Shown here piece after piece: positions 1 through 8,261 of a stretch of 64,000 nucleotides of DNA. How positions within the stretch are numbered: the stretch's first letter is position 1; each line of letters begins with the position of its first letter. The stretch comes from Pseudomonadota bacterium (GTDB lineage: Bacteria; Pseudomonadota; Gammaproteobacteria; Steroidobacterales; Woeseiaceae). Under the pieces are notes generated by a model. That model was not told the origin of the DNA. It worked only from the letters and a program-made list of their open reading frames with translations, and made no database searches. Both the position numbers and the translations under genes were made by a program. Where the stretch lies: NCBI GenBank assembly GCA_022572185.1, contig JACZWL010000010.1, positions 1-64,000 of the forward strand. Direction: 5' to 3'.

Positions 1-2
1 TC

Positions 3-938
3 GCAAACTTTCACATCGCGCGGCCGGAGGGTTTCATCGTGGTGACGGCACTATTGCCTTCGCTTTGGTCGCTGGCTCCGCCCGGCTGGCCGGGACGCAA
101 ACTGGCCCTGGTTGCCGCGCTGGCAATAATTCTCTACAGGCCGCCGCCACCACCGCAGGATTGCATTGATATGCACGTGCTCGATGTGGGTCAGGGTCTC
201 GCTGTGGTCCTGCGGACGCACCGGCATGCAGCCGTTTTTGATACCGGTCCGTCGTTTCGCGGTGGCAGCGATACCGGTCAGCTGGTCCTGGTGCCCTTTC
301 TCAGGAGCGAGGGCATTGCTTCGCTCGACTTGCTGTTGGTCAGCCATGCGGACCAGGATCATTCAGGAGGTGCGCGGTCGCTGACAGAGGAAATCGGCAT
401 AAAAAGGATGCTGACCGGGGAAGCGCTTGAGCATATCGATCTGCGGCAGGAATGGTGTCACTTGGGCGAGCGTTGGCATTGGGACGGCATCGAGTTCGCA
501 GTCATACACCCTGCGGAGTCGGGCCGCTGGCACGGCAACAATGCGTCCTGTGTCCTGGAGCTTCGCATTGACCGACACAGGGTTATTCTCACGGGTGATA
601 TCGAAGCACCGGTGGAGAGTCTGCTGGCGCGTAGCGGCGTTCTTGCGCCTGCCGACATCGTACTGATTCCGCACCACGGCAGTCGCACCTCATCGAGTGA
701 GGCGTTTGTCAGGAGCATCCGACCAAAAGTGGCTATCGTTTCCGCTGGTTTCCACAACCGCTGGGGATTCCCGAAGGAGGATATCGTCAGCCTGTGGCGG
801 AGCGCCGGTGCCGAGGTGTTGAATACGGCCAGTTCCGGGGCCATCAGCTACCGGATCTGCCGCGATGACGGCATACGGCGCCTTGCCGAACACCGGCGGG
901 ACGATCGCAAGTACTGGCATCAATATTCTGAGAAATGA
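3..938 (+). CDS. comEC: ComEC/Rec2 competence protein, C-terminal part
   Basis: This is the 3' end of a gene that begins before the window; the frame is open to the first base, so the GTG at 39 need not be the start. What remains is one hydrophobic stretch followed by the metallo-beta-lactamase-like domain that ends ComEC proteins. Metal-ligand signatures are visible: LDVGQG, DTGPS, SHADQDHSGG and IPHHGSRTSSSE. In the family, the membrane part forms the inner-membrane channel for DNA uptake, and the MBL-like domain is thought to act on the incoming strand. It lies 66 bp before exbB, as in many gammaproteobacterial comEC-exbB-exbD-msbA-lpxK loci. The family call is secure; the missing N-terminus cannot be judged. 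Confidence 0.93.
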   Translation, partial: ANFHIARPEGFIVVTALLPSLWSLAPPGWPGRKLALVAALAIILYRPPPPPQDCIDMHVLDVGQGLAVVLRTHRHAAVFDTGPSFRGGSDTGQLVLVPFLRSEGIASLDLLLVSHADQDHSGGARSLTEEIGIKRMLTGEALEHIDLRQEWCHLGERWHWDGIEFAVIHPAESGRWHGNNASCVLELRIDRHRVILTGDIEAPVESLLARSGVLAPADIVLIPHHGSRTSSSEAFVRSIRPKVAIVSAGFHNRWGFPKEDIVSLWRSAGAEVLNTASSGAISYRICRDDGIRRLAEHRRDDRKYWHQYSEK

Positions 939-1004
939 ACGCTTGCCGGGGAGCAATTTTCGGCTGGCCGCTGTATATTCCGATTTTCCTCAGAGTCAGT
1001 TTAT

Positions 1005-1631
1005 ATGGTTGAAATCGTCAAATCCGGCGGCTGGTTGATGGTGCCGATTATCCTGTGTGCGATTGTCGCAATGGGCATCATGCTCGAACGATTCTGGACG
1101 CTGCAACAAAAGCGCGTGATACCGGAAGATCTGACCAGCAAGGTTTGGGGATGGGTCAAGAAAGACCAGATCGATCAGGGTCAGATTCAAACTCTGCACC
1201 AGGGTTCCGCGTTAGGCCAGATCCTGGCTGCAGGCCTCATCAATCGCGACTACGAGCGGGCAGTCATGAAAGACAGTATCGAGGAAACCGGTCGTCATGT
1301 CGTTCATGAACTCCAGCGATACCTGGACACCCTGGGTACCGTCGCAGCGATTTCGCCGTTGCTGGGACTGCTCGGCACCGTCATCGGCATGGTCAAGGTA
1401 TTTGCGGCTATCACGACGCATGGCGTCGGCAATCCGACCGTCCTGGCTGGCGGTATTGCCGAGGCCCTGATTACGACGGCCGCCGGCCTGACTGTCGCCA
1501 TACCGGCACTGATCGGATATCGCTTCTACAGTAGCCGGGTTGACACGCTGGTGGTCGACATGGAGAAGGAAGCGATCAAGCTTGTCGAAGCACTGCATCG
1601 CCGTCAGGCGTCTTCCGGCAAGAAGAAATGA
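1005..1631 (+). CDS. exbB: MotA/TolQ/ExbB proton channel protein
   Basis: The 208-residue protein has the three membrane segments of the ExbB/TolQ family: about residues 10-30, 112-135 (SPLLGLLGTVIGM) and 155-178. Members form a pentameric inner-membrane channel that uses proton flow to energise outer-membrane processes through a TonB- or TolA-like partner. The stop overlaps the start of the ExbD-like gene by 4 bp (ATGA), so the two are translationally coupled. No tonB or tolA gene is adjacent. Location directly upstream of msbA-lpxK is a conserved arrangement and hints at an envelope role. Whether the partner is a siderophore receptor system or an LPS/lipid process cannot be told from sequence. 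Confidence 0.93.
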   Translation: MVEIVKSGGWLMVPIILCAIVAMGIMLERFWTLQQKRVIPEDLTSKVWGWVKKDQIDQGQIQTLHQGSALGQILAAGLINRDYERAVMKDSIEETGRHVVHELQRYLDTLGTVAAISPLLGLLGTVIGMVKVFAAITTHGVGNPTVLAGGIAEALITTAAGLTVAIPALIGYRFYSSRVDTLVVDMEKEAIKLVEALHRRQASSGKKK

Positions 1632-2053
1632 ACTTCAAAGTTCGGCCACGCGCAGAACCTGAAGTCAACATGACGTCGTTGATCGACGTAGTTCTGCTGT
1701 TGTTGATTTTCTTCATGGTCTCCACGAGTTTCGTCAAGCAGTCTCAAATCACGATCAGGCTGCCCGCGGCGGATAGTGCGGTAGTCGTCGAAGAAGTTCC
1801 TGAGCACCTCGAAATCATGATCACAGAACAAGGTACTTACCTCATCAACGGGCGTGAACTTATCAATAGCCGTCCGGAAACGATCAGAAACGCGCTGCAA
1901 AAACTCTCGGGTGGCAACACGAGATTACCGCTGACGATCAGCGCCGATGCGAACGCCCGGCATCAGCACGTAATCACCGCAATGGACGTTGCCGGCAAAC
2001 TCGGCTTCGTGAAAATTAATATCGCCACCGTCAACGATCCGACTGAACAGTGA
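1628..2053 (+). CDS. exbD: ExbD/TolR family protein
   Basis: The 141-residue protein has a short cytoplasmic N-terminus, one transmembrane helix at about residues 17-38 and a periplasmic domain. The helix begins SLIDVVLLLLIFFM; Asp20 corresponds to the membrane Asp that carries protons in ExbD/TolR. It overlaps exbB by 4 bp and the following msbA by 4 bp (GTGA), so exbB-exbD-msbA is one tightly coupled operon. ExbD dimers sit inside the ExbB pore. The family is certain; the symbol exbD rather than tolR is chosen because no tolA, tolB or pal gene is nearby. Confidence 0.93.
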   Translation: MNFKVRPRAEPEVNMTSLIDVVLLLLIFFMVSTSFVKQSQITIRLPAADSAVVVEEVPEHLEIMITEQGTYLINGRELINSRPETIRNALQKLSGGNTRLPLTISADANARHQHVITAMDVAGKLGFVKINIATVNDPTEQ

Positions 2054-3816
2054 TCGTAAGACTTGATCCACATAACGTAGCGGTGTACCGGCGTCTGTGG
2101 CGCTACGTCACTCCGTACTGGGTAATGGCCGTTGCCGCGATTGTGGCTATGGCTACCGCGGCTGCTGTGGAAGCCAGTCTGATCATCCTCTTGAAACCAC
2201 TGACCGATCAGACCCTCGTCGAGCACAATCTCGAGACGGCGCGCTGGATGCCCTGGGCGTTCATCGGCATTTTCATTGTGAGGGGCCTGGCCGGGTACAC
2301 ATCCGAATATAGTCTGGGCTGGATCGGCCGCGCGGTGATCAGCTCGTTGCGGCGCGACGTGTTTCAGAAATTCCTGACACTGCCAACACGATTTTTCGAA
2401 ACGCAAGCTACAGGTCCATTGCTGTCCCGCATAACCTACAACGTCGAAATGGTCGCGGAGGCTGGTGCGAATGTCGTCACGATCATGGTGCGCGATATAC
2501 TGACAGTCGTTGCGTTTATCAGCGTCATGCTTTGGCACAGTATCCGGTTGACGGCGTTCGTCGCGATTGTCGTCCCGCTGATCGCGATATCCGTGCGTAT
2601 ACTGAGCCGGGCCTTCAGGCGCTACAGCGGACATATCCAGGACTCCATTGGTGACGTGACGCGCGTTTCCGAGGAAGTTCTCATGGGAAACCGCATCGTC
2701 AAGGTTTTTGGCGGCCACGAATACGAAACGAATCGCATCACCGAGGCCGACGGGAAAAACCGAAAACAGAATATGAAGCTGATCAATGCGCGCGCACTCG
2801 GTGTTGCCGTAACACAGGTCTTGTTCGCGTTCGGTATCGCCGGTGTCATTTACGTTGCCGGCAAAGAAGCTGCAATGGGCAGCCTGAGCCCGGGAACTTT
2901 CATTTCTTTTATTGGCGCGATGATTCTGATGTTGCAGCCCTTGAGGCGCCTCACTAACCTGAACGCGTCTCTTCAACGTGGCATAACGGCTGCTGATAGC
3001 CTGTTCACCATCATGGACGAACCCGACGAAGTCGATTCGGGCACGTTTCGAAAGGACCGTGTTGAAGGAACGGTCGAGTTCAAGAACGTTAATTTTTCCT
3101 ATGGCGGAGAGAATACGCCGGTCCTGAGAGACCTGTCGCTGCGGATCGAAGCAGGTAGTTCTCTTGCTATCGTTGGCTACTCGGGCAGTGGCAAATCCAC
3201 GCTTGTCAGCCTGCTGCCGCGTTTTTACGATGTCGGGTCAGGCACGATCCTCCTCGATGACAGGCCGGTGGAGGAATACACACTCGAGAACCTCCGCGAT
3301 AATATCAGCCTGGTGACCCAGGACGTCGTGCTGTTCAATGACAGCATCGCCAACAACCTTGCGTACGGGCAGCTGCGGCAATGTTCACGCGCCGATCTTC
3401 TCCGGGCCGCGGAATCGGCACATGTTATTGATTTTATTAAAGATATGCCGGATGGGCTCGAGACGATCGTGGGCGATCGCGGGGTGCTTTTGTCGGGCGG
3501 ACAAAGACAGCGTATCGCGATCGGCAGGGCGCTTCTCAAGGATGCGCCGGTACTCATTCTGGACGAGGCCACCTCGTCGCTCGATACGAAATCCGAACGT
3601 CACATACAAGATGCGCTGAAACATCTGATGAAGAATCGTACGACGCTCGTAATCGCGCATCGATTGTCGACCGTGGAAGGTGCAGATCGCATCATAGTGC
3701 TCGACAAAGGCAGCATCGTTGAGTCTGGAACGCACCGCGAACTCATTGCACAGGATGGCCTGTACGCCAACCTGTATCGCATGCAATTCAGCGATGAACA
3801 GAACGGCGATAGCTGA
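2050..3816 (+). CDS. msbA: Lipid A export ABC transporter MsbA
   Basis: This is a 588-residue half-transporter: six-helix ABC transmembrane domain (about 1-310) followed by an ATPase domain. Walker A (GYSGSGKST), the signature LSGGQRQR and Walker B (VLILDEATSSLD) are intact. MsbA flips lipid A-core across the inner membrane. Its identity rather than another type 1 exporter is supported by length, lack of a peptidase domain, and lpxK following 30 bp later. The start is GTG overlapping the exbD stop; an internal start would remove the first membrane helix. Expression is presumably joint with exbBD and lpxK. Confidence 0.95.
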   Translation: MIVRLDPHNVAVYRRLWRYVTPYWVMAVAAIVAMATAAAVEASLIILLKPLTDQTLVEHNLETARWMPWAFIGIFIVRGLAGYTSEYSLGWIGRAVISSLRRDVFQKFLTLPTRFFETQATGPLLSRITYNVEMVAEAGANVVTIMVRDILTVVAFISVMLWHSIRLTAFVAIVVPLIAISVRILSRAFRRYSGHIQDSIGDVTRVSEEVLMGNRIVKVFGGHEYETNRITEADGKNRKQNMKLINARALGVAVTQVLFAFGIAGVIYVAGKEAAMGSLSPGTFISFIGAMILMLQPLRRLTNLNASLQRGITAADSLFTIMDEPDEVDSGTFRKDRVEGTVEFKNVNFSYGGENTPVLRDLSLRIEAGSSLAIVGYSGSGKSTLVSLLPRFYDVGSGTILLDDRPVEEYTLENLRDNISLVTQDVVLFNDSIANNLAYGQLRQCSRADLLRAAESAHVIDFIKDMPDGLETIVGDRGVLLSGGQRQRIAIGRALLKDAPVLILDEATSSLDTKSERHIQDALKHLMKNRTTLVIAHRLSTVEGADRIIVLDKGSIVESGTHRELIAQDGLYANLYRMQFSDEQNGDS

Positions 3817-3846
3817 AACGGCGCTGGTGGGCAGGGCGGTCCGCTA

Positions 3847-4890
3847 GTGATTCGTTACTTGCAAGACCTGATCCAACGTATCTGGTACGAGGATTCGGCC
3901 GCGTACTGGGTGCTCCTGCCGCTGAGTTGGCTGTTTACCGGGCTCGTTTCGGCCCGGCGGAATCTCTATGAGCGCGGGGCGTTGCGTCGTTATCAGGCAA
4001 ATGTGCCTGTCGTCGTCGTCGGCAACATAACTGTCGGCGGCACCGGCAAGACGCCGGTGACGATCTGGCTTGCACTGCAACTGAAGGAACGCGGTATGCG
4101 GCCCGGCATCGTAAGCAGGGGCTATGGCGGATCGGTTGGTCGAAAACCCTTGCGAGTGACCGCGGACAGCGATCCCGATACGGTTGGAGACGAAGCCGTA
4201 CTGATGGCCAAACGTAGCGCCTGTCCCGTCGTGGTTCATCCGAATCGTGCCGGCGCCGCAAGGGAAATTTGTGACCTCGATGTTGACGTGATCATTGCCG
4301 ACGACGGACTGCAGCACTACCGCCTTGCACGAAATTATGAGATTGCCGTCATCGATGGCGCGCGTGGCTTTGGCAACGGCCGCTTACTTCCCGCCGGCCC
4401 ATTGCGCGAACCTTTGTCGCGCCTCAAGTCAGTCGATCGCGTGCTCGTGAATAAGAGTGTCATGCGTAGTGAACGGGCCATCAGGGAATTGCCTGCTGGC
4501 CTTGCTGTGACCGACTTCTACCTGAAAGGCACAATGGTCCGAAGCCTGGATGAACGCGAACAGGCGCCTCTGGCCAGATTTGCGGGCAGGCGAATTCATG
4601 CGGTGGCTGCGATTGGCAACCCAGGCCGCTTTTTTACGTTTCTTGAATCGCATGGCATGCAGGTCATCGAGCACGCATTCCCGGATCACAGCAAACTGAC
4701 CGAGAAGGATTTGCGCTACGATGACGGGCTCGATGTCCTGATGACGGAGAAGGATGCCGTCAAGTATGGCAACCTTTCTATCGAGCGATGCTGGTATGTA
4801 CCGGTCGAGGTAGCGGTTGATCGGCCCCAGGACTGGCTTGATGAACTGCAAACGAAACTGTCAGCGATAACCCTGCGGGACAAGGCATGA
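3847..4890 (+). CDS. lpxK: Tetraacyldisaccharide 4'-kinase LpxK
   Basis: The 347-residue protein has an N-terminal membrane-associating helix (about residues 19-36) and a P-loop VVGNITVGGTGKTP at about residues 57-70. This is typical of LpxK, which phosphorylates the lipid A disaccharide at the 4' position. Further family motifs include ISRGYGG-like GIVSRGYGG, DDGLQH and the late MTEKDAVK. Translation starts at a GTG. It overlaps kdsB by 4 bp and follows msbA closely, so lipid A synthesis, lipid A export and Kdo activation are encoded together. Confidence 0.96.
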   Translation: MIRYLQDLIQRIWYEDSAAYWVLLPLSWLFTGLVSARRNLYERGALRRYQANVPVVVVGNITVGGTGKTPVTIWLALQLKERGMRPGIVSRGYGGSVGRKPLRVTADSDPDTVGDEAVLMAKRSACPVVVHPNRAGAAREICDLDVDVIIADDGLQHYRLARNYEIAVIDGARGFGNGRLLPAGPLREPLSRLKSVDRVLVNKSVMRSERAIRELPAGLAVTDFYLKGTMVRSLDEREQAPLARFAGRRIHAVAAIGNPGRFFTFLESHGMQVIEHAFPDHSKLTEKDLRYDDGLDVLMTEKDAVKYGNLSIERCWYVPVEVAVDRPQDWLDELQTKLSAITLRDKA

Positions 4891-5636
4891 GTGAATTTGT
4901 TGTAGTAATACCTGCGCGCTACGCGTCGGAGCGACTGCCCGGCAAGCCACTGCGTGAGATTGCAGGCAAGCCCATGCTGCAACATGTCAATGAACGAGCT
5001 AAAGAAAGCAACGCCAGAGAAGTTTTCATTGCAACCGACGATCAGAAAATCTTCGATGCAGCAGAAGGTTTTGGTGCATCTGTGCGCATGACTGACAGTC
5101 AGCATCGCTCGGGTACGGAACGGATTGCAGAAATCAGCGAGCAGATGAACTGGCCTGATGAGCAAGTCATAGTAAATCTGCAGGGCGACGAACCCTTGAT
5201 GCCTGCCGAGCTGATCAACCAGTGCGCTGCGTTGCTTGACGACAGTTCGGTGCAAATGGCAACGCTTGCGTCGCCGCTTGCTTCACGGGCGGATTTTGAG
5301 AACCCTAATGTCGTCAAAGTTGTTTGCGACCTCGACGGCAATGCGATTTACTTCAGCCGTGCGCCGATTCCGTACTCGAGGCGCGAAATGACCGATGCAC
5401 TTGCAGTGCAAAGTGCCATGCATCACCACGGAATTTATGCCTATCGATGTGCGGCCCTCAGAAAAATCGTGGCCGCAGAGCGCTCGGATCCGGAGGCCTG
5501 CGAGCAGCTCGAGCAGCTACGCGCCCTTTCGATCGGACTTAAGATCAGGGTGGCCAGGGCCCTCAGCAGGCCCCCGGCAGGTGTCGACACCGAGGCAGAC
5601 CTGGCCCAGGTCGAACGCCTGCTGTCGGGACAATAA
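4887..5636 (+). CDS. kdsB: 3-deoxy-manno-octulosonate cytidylyltransferase KdsB
   Basis: The 249-residue enzyme activates Kdo as CMP-Kdo for LPS inner-core synthesis. The N-terminal nucleotide-binding motif IPARYASERLPGKPL is canonical, followed by QGDEP and the HHGIYAYR segment of the family. It overlaps lpxK by ATGA and ends the exbB-exbD-msbA-lpxK-kdsB run. In many relatives a low-molecular-weight phosphatase gene comes next; here about 3.1 kb of accessory DNA lies between them. Confidence 0.96.
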   Translation: MSEFVVVIPARYASERLPGKPLREIAGKPMLQHVNERAKESNAREVFIATDDQKIFDAAEGFGASVRMTDSQHRSGTERIAEISEQMNWPDEQVIVNLQGDEPLMPAELINQCAALLDDSSVQMATLASPLASRADFENPNVVKVVCDLDGNAIYFSRAPIPYSRREMTDALAVQSAMHHHGIYAYRCAALRKIVAAERSDPEACEQLEQLRALSIGLKIRVARALSRPPAGVDTEADLAQVERLLSGQ

Positions 5637-5745
5637 CATCAAAGTTATCAGTAATTTACGATAGACTTGGAACCTTGAAACACCGGCGGAGAGATTTAAT
5701 GCCTGTGTTGCATCGACTGGTTGAAGCCGCAACCCAAAGCGGATG

Positions 5746-6045
5746 TCACCACTTCACACACCTCGCAAACTGATAATCATGACGGGTGAACTTTTGCTTG
5801 AGCCTGGTCGACCGCGCGTGAATCATCATCACACCGCCCGCTTCCTTACACGCCTGCAACCTTGCCTCGTAGCGTTCCCTCGCAAGGATGAGCGCATCCT
5901 CGTGCGCATACAGTTTTTCCTCTGCTTCAATTCTCTTATTGATCAGAGACCGGTCGCCGGTGAAATGTGCTTGTTCGATAAGATCTTGTGTGCTGGGCGC
6001 ACAACCAAACAATAAAAACAACGAAAGTATGCTTAATGCTTTCAT
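5746..6045 (-). CDS. Small predicted lipoprotein, unknown function
   Basis: The 99-residue product begins with a Lys, a hydrophobic run and a lipobox-like LLFGC, so it is probably a lipoprotein of about 85 residues after processing. The mature part is charged and helical-looking, with only two more cysteines (QACKEAG and FARCVKW). No family is recognised. It faces kdsB and has no partner on its strand. No clear Shine-Dalgarno sequence precedes the ATG. It opens the AT-richer accessory stretch, and could be a cargo gene. Confidence rests on the signal sequence rather than on homology. Confidence 0.6.
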   Translation of the reverse strand: MKALSILSLFLLFGCAPSTQDLIEQAHFTGDRSLINKRIEAEEKLYAHEDALILARERYEARLQACKEAGGVMMIHARSTRLKQKFTRHDYQFARCVKW

Positions 6046-6834
6046 TTTGACGGAACCTTAATTCGCTCCCCCATGGCATCATTGTTTGTCGTTGTAATTC
6101 TGCAGCTGCTTCAAGGCAGCAAATATTGGTTCCACTCCTTAGTGGCGATAAAACGTTATGTATGATTCTATCCCCCGGCGATGGCTTCTTCCATAAACGC
6201 CATCACACTTTTGATAGGCGGTGGGTCATTGCAAAATTAAGCAGCGCCACATGTTTGAGTTGAATACAGACGCAATGACGATACGACTTTTGTCAGTTGT
6301 GTCAGTGAGTTCCCAGTGGATCTAAATACGCTTTGCTGCCGGATGTCAGGCCATGCAAAGAGTACTACCGGGAGTTGGTCGTTTCTTTTGCTGGTTGGGG
6401 TGGTATGATTTTCGCGTCATCGACACAACTTTCGGGTTCGGCGCCGCAGGCAATGTCGGGAAGGTGAAGTGCCGACCTTGCGGTGTGACTATCACTCGCA
6501 AAGCTTAATCGGATTTGCCCGTGCAGGCAGCTATTCGTCAGATGCAACGGCTTTTGATCAGCCACTGCGGCCATTGAAGGTGGTGCACGTGTCCAAACCG
6601 GTTTCTGCTACCTACCCCTTACAACCCGTTTCCAACACGCTGGAGGCCGCAAAGGTGCTGTGATTGCTGTATCAAGGTAAGATCGACATCGTCGATACGG
6701 TCAGAGGTTGGTCAAAAAGCGAGCAACATTCGATTCACTGACGGAACCTCCGACCCCTGCCTCCTGAACGCGGTCTAGCACTCGGCGCTTATCCAAGACT
6801 GATGCAGACAACAATCAGGTACTAAATAAAGACT
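6046..6834. other. Long non-coding or undetermined stretch
   Basis: About 790 bp without a supportable gene. Short open frames occur (for example 6469-6663 on the plus strand and 6365-6574 on the minus strand), but they overlap each other, lack ribosome sites and have no recognisable motifs. Base composition is more AT-rich than the flanking housekeeping genes. It may be decayed mobile DNA next to the toxin-antitoxin module. I see no RNA gene. Confidence 0.5.
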
Positions 6835-6835
6835 A

Positions 6836-6860
6836 AATATAGTACTATATTGGAATTCCA
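6836..6860. promoter_or_regulatory. Candidate operator of the Phd/ParE module
   Basis: Positions 6836-6851 form a perfect 16-bp palindrome with half-site AATATAGT. It is followed at once by a second perfect palindrome, TGGAATTCCA (6851-6860). Both lie just before the GGAGG ribosome site (6863-6867) and the antitoxin ATG at 6875. Phd/YefM antitoxins normally bind palindromes over their own promoter, so autoregulation here is a direct inference. Confidence 0.65.
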
Positions 6861-6874
6861 GTGGAGGTATTCCA

Positions 6875-7156
6875 ATGAAGCCCAGTGAGTCCATCAAGCC
6901 GATTAGTTACCTGAAGACGAATACAGCTGACGTTGTTCGTGAGGTCAACGAAAACCGCGAAACGATCATCATCACTCAAAACGGCGAAGCCAAGGCAATT
7001 ATCCAGGATATTGCAACCTTTGAAGAGACTCAGGAAACACTGGCGTTGCTTAAACTGCTGGCACAAGGTAAACGCAGTATTGAGCAGTCACAATCACGAC
7101 CATTTCGGGCGGCGATAAACAAGCTGCGCAAAGATCTGGCAAAAACTTCAGCGTGA
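6875..7156 (+). CDS. Type II antitoxin, Phd/YefM family
   Basis: The 93-residue protein opens with the Phd/YefM fold signature: ISYLKTNTADVVREVNE followed by ETIIITQNGEAKAIIQD. This N-terminal domain dimerises and binds the operator, while the C-terminal tail (about residues 55-93) would wrap the toxin. A good ribosome site (GGAGG, 7 nt spacing) sets the start. It overlaps the toxin gene by 4 bp (GTGA), the usual antitoxin-first order. Two palindromes in front suggest autorepression. Confidence 0.88.
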   Translation: MKPSESIKPISYLKTNTADVVREVNENRETIIITQNGEAKAIIQDIATFEETQETLALLKLLAQGKRSIEQSQSRPFRAAINKLRKDLAKTSA

Positions 7157-7479
7157 CTGGCTATCGTGTAAGGATCCTGCAAGAGGCCGAGGAAGACTTG
7201 GCCGAGATTGTCGAGTTCATCGCCACTAATAATTCAGCGGATCGTGCCGACGATGTGCTGGAAACGCTTCTTGCCGTTTGCGAGCGTCTCGAGCAGCAAC
7301 CATTGAGGGGGCACTTTCTTCCCGAGTTGCGGTCGCTCGGCATCAAGTCATATCGCGAAGTCGACTTTAAGCCGTATAGGATCATTTACGAGGTGATAGG
7401 CCGCGATGTCTTTATCCATCTGATTGTCGATGGTCGCCGGAGTATGCAAACGGTCCTGGAAAGGCGGTTTTTGCGTTAA
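7153..7479 (+). CDS. Type II toxin, RelE/ParE family
   Basis: The 108-residue protein has the compact RelE/ParE layout: an N-terminal strand (YRVRILQEAEEDLAEI), two helices, then SYREVDFKPYRIIYEV and a final FIHLIVDGRRSMQTVL. Members either cleave ribosome-bound mRNA (RelE) or poison gyrase (ParE). The sequence does not decide between them, though the plasmid-stabilisation ParE style, with a Phd-type partner, fits well. Translation starts at a GTG inside the antitoxin stop, so toxin output depends on antitoxin translation. The module probably stabilises the accessory segment. Confidence 0.86.
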   Translation: MTGYRVRILQEAEEDLAEIVEFIATNNSADRADDVLETLLAVCERLEQQPLRGHFLPELRSLGIKSYREVDFKPYRIIYEVIGRDVFIHLIVDGRRSMQTVLERRFLR

Positions 7480-7659
7480 CAAGTAGTGCTCAAGCCAATG
7501 GCAGTTGTTCTTTCGTGTCGCGATAGCACGTAGAATCGCCTATTCGTCGGCGCAGATATCCGTGAAAAGACTGCCGCTTATTCTTGTTGGTAAACCAATA
7601 AAAATAAACACTTAAGAGCGCTGAAATTGACAAATAAGAGGCAGAAGAAAGCGTTATAA
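7480..7659. other. Intergenic stretch, no gene seen
   Basis: AT-rich sequence between the ParE-type toxin and the phosphatase fragment. A TTGACA at 7627-7632 lies 22 bp from a TATAAA at 7655-7660; that spacing is too long for a confident promoter. Nothing else can be supported. Confidence 0.4.
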
Positions 7660-7728
7660 ATGACTGAAATCATAGATAAAGTATCCGTTTTGTTTGTCTG
7701 CATGGGCAACATACTTTTATGGGATTAA
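7660..7728 (+). pseudogene. Truncated 5' copy of a tyrosine phosphatase gene
   Basis: An ATG at 7660 opens a 22-codon frame whose residues 9-18 read SVLFVCMGNI, then LLWD and stop. The intact phosphatase gene at 8774 begins MTDEVRI and continues RVLFVCMGNI before its active-site CRS. Both start MT plus an acidic residue and are colinear to the same point within one residue, so this is a homologous N-terminus cut inside the CX5R loop. The DNA matches exactly over 14 bp (7699-7712 and 8810-8823) and diverges upstream, so it is not a recent tandem duplication. It is very unlikely to encode a working protein. Confidence 0.75.
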
Positions 7729-7860
7729 AAACAATGAGTTAGGTGACTCTGGAACAAGGTGGGCTACAAGTTGCTGCGGGTATTCCGGCGCCTGCCTCCG
7801 GAAGGCGATTTGACACTCGTCAGTTCTTGCCTTAATAGCGTAACAAGCGATTGACGGATA

Positions 7861-7877
7861 TTAACAGATGCTGTTAA
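7861..7877. promoter_or_regulatory. Palindrome across the TumE-type start codon
   Basis: A perfect inverted repeat, TTAACAG-ATG-CTGTTAA, has 7-bp arms and its 3-nt centre is the first possible ATG (7868) of the downstream toxin gene. It is a good candidate operator for the DNA-binding partner. If translation begins at the next ATG (7886), the palindrome lies wholly upstream of the gene. Confidence 0.55.
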
Positions 7878-8236
7878 CATCAGGAATGACCGCGAAAAAG
7901 GACCGTGGGACGGACAACCTGCTAGCTCTAAACGGAGATCGTTATTTCGTTGATGAAAAAGGAGTGTTTGAGGTCGTTTTCAAGGTTGTTGGCGTTGAGG
8001 TTACGCCACAGATGCCGCATGGGCTTAAGTACACGCTTATGCTGCTGAATGCTAAAGGCGATCGTATCGTGTGTTTTGATAATGCTCATGCTGTGAAGAA
8101 GGGTTCGGGTCCAGGTAAGAAGCGTACAAAACAATATGATCACAAGCATATTGGAAATAGGGTTACCCCTTATGACTTCAAAGATGCCTTGACGCTTTTG
8201 GAAGATTTCTGGGCCGAGGTTGACAAGCGGTTGTGA
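7868..8236 (+). CDS. TumE-type (DUF6516-like) toxin candidate
   Basis: The 122-residue protein looks like the small DUF6516/TumE group: LLALNGDRYFVDEKGVFEVVFKV near the start is not quoted further; later segments are YTLMLLNAKGDRIVCFDN and a basic GPGKKRTKQYDH region. In known loci, such proteins are encoded just before a winged-helix DNA-binding partner, as here (26 bp gap). TumE members are reported as toxins; the mechanism is not evident from sequence. The start is uncertain: ATG 7868 lies in a palindrome, and Met7 (7886) is the alternative. Assignment is from memory of the family and should be confirmed by profile search. Confidence 0.68.
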   Translation: MLLTSGMTAKKDRGTDNLLALNGDRYFVDEKGVFEVVFKVVGVEVTPQMPHGLKYTLMLLNAKGDRIVCFDNAHAVKKGSGPGKKRTKQYDHKHIGNRVTPYDFKDALTLLEDFWAEVDKRL

Positions 8237-8261
8237 TGAGGCCTTGCAAAGGAGTGATTAG

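Noticed and set aside
6469-6663. Small plus-strand frame in the long gap after kdsB
   Set aside because: No ribosome site, no recognisable motif and overlap with an equally weak minus-strand frame.
7627-7660. TTGACA and TATAAA before the phosphatase fragment
   Set aside because: The 22-bp spacing is well outside the range of sigma-70 promoters.
7783-7803. TTCCGG...CCGGAA hairpin upstream of the TumE-type gene
   Set aside because: Only 6-bp arms and no T-run; too weak to call a terminator or operator.
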